Below are positions 1-4,904 of a stretch of DNA of 6,310 bases, piece after piece (positions within the stretch are counted from its first letter, which is position 1; the number at the start of each line of letters is the position of its first letter). The DNA comes from Synechococcus sp. UW140. Lineage in GTDB: Bacteria; Cyanobacteriota; Cyanobacteriia; PCC-6307; Cyanobiaceae. The notes beneath the pieces are model-generated. The model was not told the origin of the DNA. It saw only the letters and a list, made by a program, of their open reading frames with translations, and searched no databases. Location: the NCBI GenBank assembly GCA_945878795.1, contig CAMDWF010000142.1, positions 1-6,310 of the forward strand. The letters are read 5' to 3'. The translations under genes and the position numbers were made by a program.

Positions 1-130
1 AAGTACAACGACTTGTCGACTTCACGAAGCAGAAACTTTGTGAATGGGGAATCATAACTTAGCGAGAGAAGCCTTTGTGGACCCAGGCCTCTCGCCTCAA
101 CCTCGATCATCAGCTGAGTTGGCTAACCGG
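1..130. other. Non-coding left edge with several small inverted repeats
   Basis: I find no convincing gene here. The base composition is visibly less GC-rich than the chl genes. The stretch contains a perfect 4-bp-arm palindrome (CGAC-TT-GTCG, 9-18), a small CTT/AAG inverted repeat at 20-29, a strong bulged hairpin at 62-95 and another at 112-132. On the minus strand it follows the stop codon of the helicase remnant, so it could be its 3' flank or a different piece of DNA joined to it. Reading frames that cross it in the plus direction have no recognisable protein signature. It may be the end of a mobile element or a structured RNA, but nothing here identifies a family. Confidence 0.5.
62..95. 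repeat. Bulged inverted repeat (11 bp stem)
   Basis: The left arm GCGAGAG (62-68) plus GCCT (71-74) pairs with AGGC (85-88) plus CTCTCGC (89-95). This gives 11 perfect base pairs interrupted by a two-base AA bulge, around a ten-base loop. There is no T-run after it in either direction, so it is not a standard intrinsic terminator. Its origin is unknown; a transposon subterminal hairpin or a structured RNA are possibilities. Confidence 0.7.
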
Positions 131-132
131 CT
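112..132. repeat. Short bulged hairpin at the end of the helicase remnant
   Basis: AGCTG (112-116) pairs with CGGCT (128-132), including one T.G wobble. After a bulged A, GTT (118-120) pairs with AAC (125-127) around a GGCT loop. The hairpin overlaps the stop codon of the helicase remnant on the minus strand. No T-tract follows, so a terminator role is only a possibility. Confidence 0.45.
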
Positions 133-820
133 AGACTCCTCCCCCTTCAAAATACCCCCAAACCACCCGATAATCCCCCACCCGCTCCTCCCGCTCACTC
201 GCCGCACACTCCACATCGGCGCTATCGCGTTCCTTGACGCTGTTGCGCAGATCCGCGATCACGTCCTTGCGGAAGCGGCGCACATAGAGATCCCGGATGT
301 CGTCTTTGCTGTAGTGGCTCGGATCGGCGATCGCCGTGGGGTCGAGCATCGTCATCAGGCTGGCGAAGCTCTCCGGCTTGCCGTCGTGCGGGGTGGCGGA
401 CAGCAGGATCAAGGTTTCCGAGCGGGTTGCCAGGCGCTCGGCAAGGCGGGAGCGCTGGCTCCGCATGGCGCCGCTGGCCCGTTCGGCCACGTTCTGGCAT
501 TCATCGATCACGATGATGTCCCAGCTGGCGTTATCGAGATAAACGTGATACTCGCAGTCGTTCTTGAGCGTATCGACGGAGACGATCGTCTTGTCGAAAT
601 AGTGGAACGGGTTCTGGTTGCCTGGGATCTGCTCCCGGATCCGCTGAATTCCCACCGAATCCAGCCGCACCAGCGGGATCGAAAAGCGCGTCCAGAACTC
701 CTTCTGGAACTGCACCAGCATGCTCTTGCTCGTCACCACAAACAGCCGTCGGCCCCTGCCCCGGCGGATCAAATCGCTGCAGAGGATCCCGCATTCCAGC
801 GTCTTGCCCCCCCCGCCCTC
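131..820 (-). pseudogene. SNF2-family helicase fragment (first RecA-like domain only)
   Basis: Read on the minus strand, this stretch encodes about 229 residues of a superfamily 2, SNF2-like helicase. Visible motifs in order are Walker A GGGGKT (residues 2-7 of the fragment), a motif Ia-like stretch VVTSKSMLVQFQKEF (28-42), motif II VIDECQN (104-110, bases 494-505 for DECQ) and motif III LSATPHDGK (140-148). Then comes an LDPTAIADP region followed by RRFRKDV, which marks the end of the first RecA domain. Family members are several times longer. Everything before Walker A is missing, because that DNA is chlB, and the whole C-terminal helicase domain is missing too. The last 15 or so residues (VWGYFEGGGV region) look like read-through into unrelated G-rich DNA. 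There is no start codon of its own; the frame is open into chlB DNA in the wrong phase. Similar helicases occur in phage-defence loci such as DISARM (DrmD), but no partner gene is present. It is either a decayed remnant or an assembly join. The helicase identity is firm from the motifs; the defence role is speculation. Confidence 0.82.
141..192 (-). other. Potential G-quadruplex on the minus strand
   Basis: The minus strand carries six runs of at least three G, seen as C-runs on the plus strand at 141-145, 155-159, 166-168, 175-179, 181-183 and 190-192. The loops between the five runs from 192 to 155 are 6, 1, 6 and 6 bases, which fits the standard G3+N1-7 pattern. The motif lies where similarity of the helicase remnant appears to stop. 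Whether it folds or has a role is unknown. Confidence 0.55.
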
Positions 821-2525
821 AACGGCTGAAGTGGGCCTTGGCGTCGTAGAGGGTTTCGGCGTCGATGCGGGCCAGCCCGCGCTCGGCGGCGAAGGCTTCG
901 GTGTTGCGCCGCACCTTGCCCCGCACGAAGAAGGGGATCTTGTGCAGTTCCGCTTCGCCATCGGGGGTCCAGACGGATGCGCCAGCAACTGCTGGGCCGT
1001 CCGCCTGAATCGACTCGGCAGCGGTGGTGGCCAGCTGCTCGGCCAGCAGCGATTCGGCCAGCGGTTCGGCCACCAGCGTCGCCGTGGCACCAGGCCCAGA
1101 CGGCAGAGTCCCCACCTGCGCAGCCGCGGCCCCAGGCCCAGCATCGGCCACCGGCACCGCCGCCGGCGCCCCATCGCCCAGGTGGCTGCGGTGGCCATCG
1201 ACAAACTCGAAGTCGTGGCGGAACATGCCGATCAGGTGCTCCTCCAGGCCCATCATCAGCGGATGCACCCAGGAGTCGAAGATCACATTGGCCCCCTCCC
1301 AACCCATCTGGGGGGAATAGCGGGCCGGCACATCCTGCACATGCAACGGCGAGCTGATCACCGCGCAGGGAACCCCGAGACGCTTGGCGCTATGGCGCTC
1401 CATCTGGGTGCCGAGCACCAGTTCGGGAGCCGCCTCGGCCATCGCCTTTTCCACCGCCAGGTAGTCGTCGCTGATCAGGGCTTCCAGCCCCAGCTGCTTG
1501 GCGGCGGCCCGCACCTCGCGGGCCTGCTCGCGGCTGTAGGTGCCCAGGCCCACCACCTCAAAGCCCAGCTCCTGGCTGGCGATGCGGGCCGCAGCGAGGG
1601 CGTGGGTGGCGTCGGCAAAGATAAATACCCGCTTGCCGGTGAGGTAAGTGGAATCGACGGAACGGGAATACCAGGGCAGCCGCGATTCGGCTTCGCTCGT
1701 TGCCGCAATCTCCACCCCCAACAGCTCGCTGATTTCCGTGAGGAAGTCTCTGGTGGCGCCGATGCCGATCGGCACCGTTTTGACCGTTGCCATGCCGAAA
1801 CTGCGCTCCAGCCAGCTGCAGACCGTGCCCGCCACCTCCGCATAGAGGCAGACATTGGCGTCCGCATCAGGCAACCGCATCAGGTCTGCGGGTCGGGCCC
1901 CCAGCGGCGCCACCACACTCACGTCGATGCCATGGCTGGCCAGCAACTTGCTGATTTCCAGCACGTCGTCGCGGCAGCGGAAACCCAAGAGGCTGGGTCC
2001 CAGCAGGTTGACCCTGGGTCGCCGACCTTCCTGGCGCCAGCGTTGCGGTGATGGTTTGGCGAATCCCGGTGGCGGCAGCTGATCTTTGAGCAGACCCCGC
2101 ACCAGTTGGTAGAAGCTTTCGGCGGCCCCCCAGTTTTCTTTTTTGGAATAGGCGGGCAGTTCCAGGCTCACAACCGGCACCCCGCCCAGGTCCATGCCAT
2201 GGGCCAGGGATCCGGGTTGGTCCTGGATCAATTCAGCGGTGCAGCTTTCGCCCACCAACAGGGCCTCGGGCTGGAAGCGATCCACGGCGGCCTTGATCGT
2301 GCGCTTGACCAGCTCGGCCGTATCGCCCCCCAGGTCCCGGGCCTGGAAGGTGGTGTAGGTGACAGGCGGGCGGCGGTTGCGCCGTTCGATCATCGTGAAC
2401 AGCAGATCGGCGTAGGTGTCGCCCTGCGGCGCGTGCAGCACGTAGTGCACCCCTTCCATCGAACTGGCGATGCGCATGGCGCCCACATGGGGCGGGCCTT
2501 CGTAGGTCCAGAGGGTCAGTTCCAT
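819..2525 (-). CDS. chlB: Light-independent protochlorophyllide reductase subunit B
   Basis: ChlB forms the catalytic NB-protein heterotetramer with ChlN. This complex reduces ring D of protochlorophyllide to chlorophyllide a without light, using electrons delivered by the ATP-driven ChlL iron protein. The 568-residue product starts MELTLWTYEGPPHVGAMRIA, the family's usual N-terminus. Asp36 (HAPQGD) is the unusual aspartate ligand of the NB 4Fe-4S cluster, and the conserved GESC cysteine is at 95. Asp291 in RSVDSTYLTGKR is probably the catalytic proton-donor aspartate known from Rhodobacter BchB; this assignment is by position only. The C-terminal DPOR domain is clear at about 519-568 (IPFFVRGKVRRNTEAFA). 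Typical ChlB is about 510-530 residues. The excess lies in an Ala/Pro-rich linker at about 451-518 that includes short DNA repeats. The ATG at 2523-2525 has no clear Shine-Dalgarno. It lies 93 bases after chlN on the same strand, so co-transcription is likely. Its stop codon touches the helicase remnant. Confidence 0.98.
   Translation of the reverse strand: MELTLWTYEGPPHVGAMRIASSMEGVHYVLHAPQGDTYADLLFTMIERRNRRPPVTYTTFQARDLGGDTAELVKRTIKAAVDRFQPEALLVGESCTAELIQDQPGSLAHGMDLGGVPVVSLELPAYSKKENWGAAESFYQLVRGLLKDQLPPPGFAKPSPQRWRQEGRRPRVNLLGPSLLGFRCRDDVLEISKLLASHGIDVSVVAPLGARPADLMRLPDADANVCLYAEVAGTVCSWLERSFGMATVKTVPIGIGATRDFLTEISELLGVEIAATSEAESRLPWYSRSVDSTYLTGKRVFIFADATHALAAARIASQELGFEVVGLGTYSREQAREVRAAAKQLGLEALISDDYLAVEKAMAEAAPELVLGTQMERHSAKRLGVPCAVISSPLHVQDVPARYSPQMGWEGANVIFDSWVHPLMMGLEEHLIGMFRHDFEFVDGHRSHLGDGAPAAVPVADAGPGAAAAQVGTLPSGPGATATLVAEPLAESLLAEQLATTAAESIQADGPAVAGASVWTPDGEAELHKIPFFVRGKVRRNTEAFAAERGLARIDAETLYDAKAHFSR
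1039..1074 (-). repeat. Short internal repeats in the chlB linker
   Basis: Three near-identical 9-mers, TCGGCCAGC at 1039-1047 and 1054-1062 and TCGGCCACC at 1066-1074, are spaced 15 and 12 bases apart. All spacings are multiples of three, so they keep the reading frame. They encode the Leu-Ala-Glu-like pattern EPLAESLLAEQLA in the ChlB linker. This points to in-frame expansion of the linker by slippage or unequal recombination. Confidence 0.6.
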
Positions 2526-2562
2526 GGGGCCGGTGATCGGGAAATAAAGGGTTGGATGGGGT

Positions 2563-2624
2563 GATCAGACGAGCAGGCTCAGACCGGCAAGCTCAGACGC
2601 GCAGGCTCAGACGGGCGCTCAGAC
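2563..2624 (-). repeat. 14-bp tandem repeat across the chlN stop and the chlN-chlB spacer
   Basis: The plus-strand core GCTCAGAC occurs at 2577-2584, 2591-2598, 2605-2612 and 2617-2624, with a one-mismatch copy (GATCAGAC) at 2563-2570. The copies are spaced 14, 14, 14 and 12 bases apart, and the longer unit is roughly GCTCAGACGNGCAG. On the coding strand each core reads GTCTGAGC or GTCTGATC and carries a TGA. The rightmost copy supplies the chlN stop codon and the others lie in the spacer before chlB. The array probably arose by tandem duplication of the gene end. Confidence 0.85.
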
Positions 2625-3887
2625 GAAGGAGAGCCGTTGGCGGCGATGCAGGGGCCGGGCGAACAGTTCGGCCAGCTCACCGGCCTGGTCGCAGCCGTGG
2701 ATGGGGCTGAAGACCAGTTCGATCAACCACTTGGTGGCGATGCCCTCGGCTTCGAGGGGATTGGCCAGCCCGAGACCGCAGACCACCAGATCGGGTCGCT
2801 CGGCCCGGACCCGCTCCAGCTGTTTCTCCACATCCTGGCCCTCGCTGAGGCGGGTGCCGCCCGGCAGCAGGGCCATTTCGGCGGCCATCAGTTGGCGATC
2901 CAGGTAGGGGGTGCCCACCTCCACCAGCTCCATGCCGCATTCGCGGGCCAGGAAGCGGGCCAGGGGGATTTCCATCTGGGAGTCGGGCAACAGGAACAGG
3001 CGGCGCCCCTCCAGCTCGCGGCGGTGGGGTTCGAGGGCGCGGCGACCGCGAATCTCCAGCGGATCGAGCACGGCGGCGACAGCTGCAGGGGCCAGGCCGA
3101 AGGCCGCCGCCGCCGCTTCCATCCACAGACGGCTCCCCTCCACCCCAAACGGATAGGGGCTTTCGATCAGCCGGGCACCCCGGTGCACCAGCGCCCGGGC
3201 GGTGCCGCTCAAGAAGGGTTGGGCCAGCAACAGGCGGGTGCCAGCTCCCACCGGCGGCAACTCGGTGGAGCGCCTGGGGGGCAGGCTGCGCACCCGGGGC
3301 ACCCCCATCCGCTCAAACAACAGTCGAAAACGATCTTCGACCGCATCGGCCAGGGTGCCGACAATCAGCAATTGGTCTTCATCGCTGCTTGGCATCAGCG
3401 GCAGCATCGCCATCAGGGCGTGGTCCTCCCCCTGGGTGAAGGTGGTTTCGATGCCACTGCCGGAATAATTCAGCACCCGCACCCGGCCCGCCAGCTGGGC
3501 ACTGAGCCGTTCGGCGGCCCGTTGCAGATCGAGCTTGATCACCTCGCTGGGGCAGGAGCCCACCAGAAAGAGGGTGCGGATTTCGGGGCGGCGCTCCAGC
3601 AGCTCCCGCACCAGCCGGTCCAGCTCTTCGTTGGCGTCGGCCAGGCCGGCCAGATCCCTTTCCCCCAGGATCGCCGTACCGAAGCGGGGTTCGGCAAAGA
3701 TCATCACCCCCGCCGCGCTCTGGATCAGGTGGGCACAGGTGCGGGAGCCCACCACCAGGAAAAAGGCATCGGGCATGCGGCGATGCAGCCAGACGATGGA
3801 GGTCAGCCCGCAGAAAACCTCACGCTGGCCGCTTTGCTTGAGCACCTCAGGCAGCGCGAGATCGGCGCTGGTGGGTGGGGCGACCAT
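2619..3887 (-). CDS. chlN: Light-independent protochlorophyllide reductase subunit N
   Basis: ChlN is the second subunit of the NB-protein of dark-operative protochlorophyllide reductase, a nitrogenase MoFe-like complex in the cytoplasm that makes chlorophyllide a. The 422-residue product has the full family layout. Cys26 (REVFCGL), Cys51 (SRTCAHLIQSAAGV) and Cys112 (LVGSCPSEVIKLDL) are the three cysteine ligands of the NB 4Fe-4S cluster, matching the positions known in bacterial BchN; ChlB Asp36 supplies the fourth. Further family signatures are NYSGSGIETTFTQGED (about 139-154), LPDSQMEIPLARFL and, near the C-terminus, GLGLANPLEAEGIATKWLIE followed by FSPIHGCDQAGELAELF. The length is normal and there are no frameshifts. 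The ATG at 3885-3887 is the only ATG in this frame after the upstream stop at 3915-3917, and it lacks a good Shine-Dalgarno. It is followed by chlB and preceded on the same strand by an SDR gene 136 bases away. ChlL, the partner reductase, is not in the window. Confidence 0.98.
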   Translation of the reverse strand: MVAPPTSADLALPEVLKQSGQREVFCGLTSIVWLHRRMPDAFFLVVGSRTCAHLIQSAAGVMIFAEPRFGTAILGERDLAGLADANEELDRLVRELLERRPEIRTLFLVGSCPSEVIKLDLQRAAERLSAQLAGRVRVLNYSGSGIETTFTQGEDHALMAMLPLMPSSDEDQLLIVGTLADAVEDRFRLLFERMGVPRVRSLPPRRSTELPPVGAGTRLLLAQPFLSGTARALVHRGARLIESPYPFGVEGSRLWMEAAAAAFGLAPAAVAAVLDPLEIRGRRALEPHRRELEGRRLFLLPDSQMEIPLARFLARECGMELVEVGTPYLDRQLMAAEMALLPGGTRLSEGQDVEKQLERVRAERPDLVVCGLGLANPLEAEGIATKWLIELVFSPIHGCDQAGELAELFARPLHRRQRLSFV

Positions 3888-3906
3888 GGGATGTTGAGCA
3901 TTGTCA

Positions 3907-3941
3907 CCCCAGGCTTAGCCAGCCAGGTCCCTTGCCTGGGG
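3907..3941 (-). promoter_or_regulatory. Inverted repeat in the chlN leader
   Basis: CCCCAGGC (3907-3914) and GCCTGGGG (3934-3941) are perfect 8-bp arms around a 19-base loop. A shorter alternative stem, CCAGG (3923-3927) with CCTGG (3935-3939), shares the right arm. The inner edge lies about 20 bases upstream of the chlN start. No T-run follows on the minus strand, so it is not a standard terminator. It could be a 5'-leader hairpin or a protein-binding dyad. No convincing -10/-35 pair was found in this spacer. Confidence 0.45.
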
Positions 3942-3984
3942 GATGGCTTTACAACTGTTGGGGGAAAGGGCCGGCTGCGGGTCG

Positions 3985-4032
3985 GCTGGCGTCAGGCTCT
4001 GCTGACACCAGGCTCTGCTGGCGTCAGGGTGG
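3985..4032 (-). repeat. Three-copy 16-bp repeat forming alternative hairpins at the SDR stop
   Basis: Copies lie at 3985-4000 (GCTGGCGTCAGGCTCT), 4001-4016 (GCTGACACCAGGCTCT) and 4017-4032 (GCTGGCGTCAGGGTGG). Because the middle copy carries compensating changes, it is nearly the reverse complement of both neighbours. CTGGCGTCAG at 3986-3995 pairs with CTGACACCAG at 4002-4011 around a 6-base loop, and 4002-4011 can equally pair with 4018-4027. On the minus-strand RNA the single imperfect pair is a G.U wobble. The array covers the stop codon of the SDR gene. No U-tract follows, so it may act as an mRNA 3'-end stabiliser or a factor-dependent terminator. Confidence 0.75.
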
Positions 4033-4821
4033 AGCCGGGGCATCGCGGCAAAGGGATTGGAAATACAACCAGCGCCCCAGGGTGGTCAAGGGCATCAACA
4101 CATAGGTGATTGGATTGGGAGTCACAATAATCAAACTGCAATTCCAGCCAGCCTGACGCACGATTTCGTTGGCCACGAAAGCCGCGCCCATCCCTCCCAC
4201 CGGATTGAGATTGGAGCGAAACGGGCCCAACACCAGGCGGCGAATCCTCAGTCCTGGAAACCCCGATGCCCCATCAGCTCGCTCCAGGACAGGGGCCCGC
4301 AGACTGAGCAGTTGGCCGATCAATCGTTTGCTGATTTCATACAGCGGGCTGATCGCCACCTGGATTTCTGCTTCCGAGGTGTTCACCCATACCTCCGGGC
4401 GGGGCCGGCCGGCCGGGGGCCGCGAGCGTGCCACCCGGGCGAAGAGTTCCAGCAGGCGCCAAAAGCTGAGGGCATTCACCTCAAGGGAGCGCTCCACGCT
4501 GTCGACGCTGCGGTCGCCGTGGACATTGATGCCATGGTTGAGCACCAGCAGGTCGACTTCCGCCAGCAGGGGGCCCAGCGCCTCCTCCTGGCCCACCGCC
4601 CAGCCCACCTGCCGCAGGGGGATGGGACAGCCTTGAGCGTCCTTGATTTCCAGGGGGCTGCTGCTGCTGGTCAGGGCGATCAACCGGTCACCGCGGCGAT
4701 GCAGGCGCCGCAGCAGGGCCTGGCCCAGGCTACCCGAGGCGCCGGTGATCGCCACCGTGCGGGGCCCCCGGGGCGGGGCCTGGTTGAGGGGGTCAGGGGC
4801 GGCGGCCATCGACGACGGCAT
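4024..4821 (-). CDS. Short-chain dehydrogenase/reductase (SDR) family protein
   Basis: This 265-residue protein is an NAD(P)-dependent oxidoreductase of the SDR superfamily; its substrate is not known from the sequence. A classic cofactor-binding glycine motif TGASGSLG is at 26-33, an LNHG (the NNAG position) at 94-97, and the catalytic residues are Asn116 (EVNALS), Ser149 (VNTSEAE), Tyr161 and Lys165 (YEISK). The C-terminal end (about 236-258, PITYVLMPLTTLGRWLYF) is hydrophobic and may bind a membrane. It resembles the SDR half of cyanobacterial proteins annotated as bifunctional sterol desaturase/short-chain dehydrogenase, but no desaturase domain is present; this is recalled similarity, not a search. 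It is not light-dependent POR, which has YKDSK and is longer. The start at 4819-4821 is followed by a second ATG four codons later (4807-4809), either of which could be used. It is codirectional with chlN, 136 bases upstream, and divergent from the DRTGG gene. Confidence 0.85.
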   Translation of the reverse strand: MPSSMAAAPDPLNQAPPRGPRTVAITGASGSLGQALLRRLHRRGDRLIALTSSSSPLEIKDAQGCPIPLRQVGWAVGQEEALGPLLAEVDLLVLNHGINVHGDRSVDSVERSLEVNALSFWRLLELFARVARSRPPAGRPRPEVWVNTSEAEIQVAISPLYEISKRLIGQLLSLRAPVLERADGASGFPGLRIRRLVLGPFRSNLNPVGGMGAAFVANEIVRQAGWNCSLIIVTPNPITYVLMPLTTLGRWLYFQSLCRDAPAPP

Positions 4822-4904
4822 GGGCGAACGGTGTCGCCAGCATCGGACGGGGCGGTGCGGTTGCCTAAATTGACATCCAACTTTGCTACCAGTGGGGTCA
4901 TTCC
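4822..4904. promoter_or_regulatory. Divergent intergenic region with a TTGACA box
   Basis: This 83-base spacer must serve the start regions of two divergent genes. A perfect -35-type hexamer TTGACA lies at 4870-4875 on the plus strand, 35 bases before the ATG at 4905. However, the place where a -10 box should lie (about 4892-4898, GTGGGG) does not fit. If the hexamer is used, the transcript would be nearly leaderless. No clear promoter was seen for the SDR gene on the minus strand. Confidence 0.25.

Noticed and set aside
105..140. tRNA or tRNA fragment suggested by the AGCTGAGTTGGCTAA stretch
   Set aside because: It resembles a D-arm only loosely; no anticodon arm, T-loop consensus or acceptor stem could be built around it.
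44..829. Plus-strand open frame of 261 residues opposite the helicase remnant
   Set aside because: It is the antisense shadow of the helicase frame, whose motifs (Walker A, DECQ, SATPH) are unmistakable on the minus strand; the plus-strand product shows no recognisable domain.
131..1204. A single 357-residue minus-strand protein with a start inside chlB
   Set aside because: Its first ~125 residues are chlB read out of frame (Arg/Pro/Trp-rich junk); only the part from about 820 down is helicase, so the ATG at 1204 is not a real start.
2563..2624. CRISPR array
   Set aside because: The repeats are 8-14 bp with no spacers of constant length, too short for a CRISPR repeat; they are simple tandem duplications.
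2637..4109. Plus-strand 490-residue frame opposite chlN
   Set aside because: It is the antisense of chlN, whose cysteine ligands and family motifs are complete; the plus-strand product is Gln/His/Gly-rich with no domain.
4024..4821. Light-dependent protochlorophyllide oxidoreductase (por)
   Set aside because: It is an SDR beside DPOR genes, but it has YEISK instead of the YKDSK of POR, is shorter, and lacks the POR-specific conserved segments.
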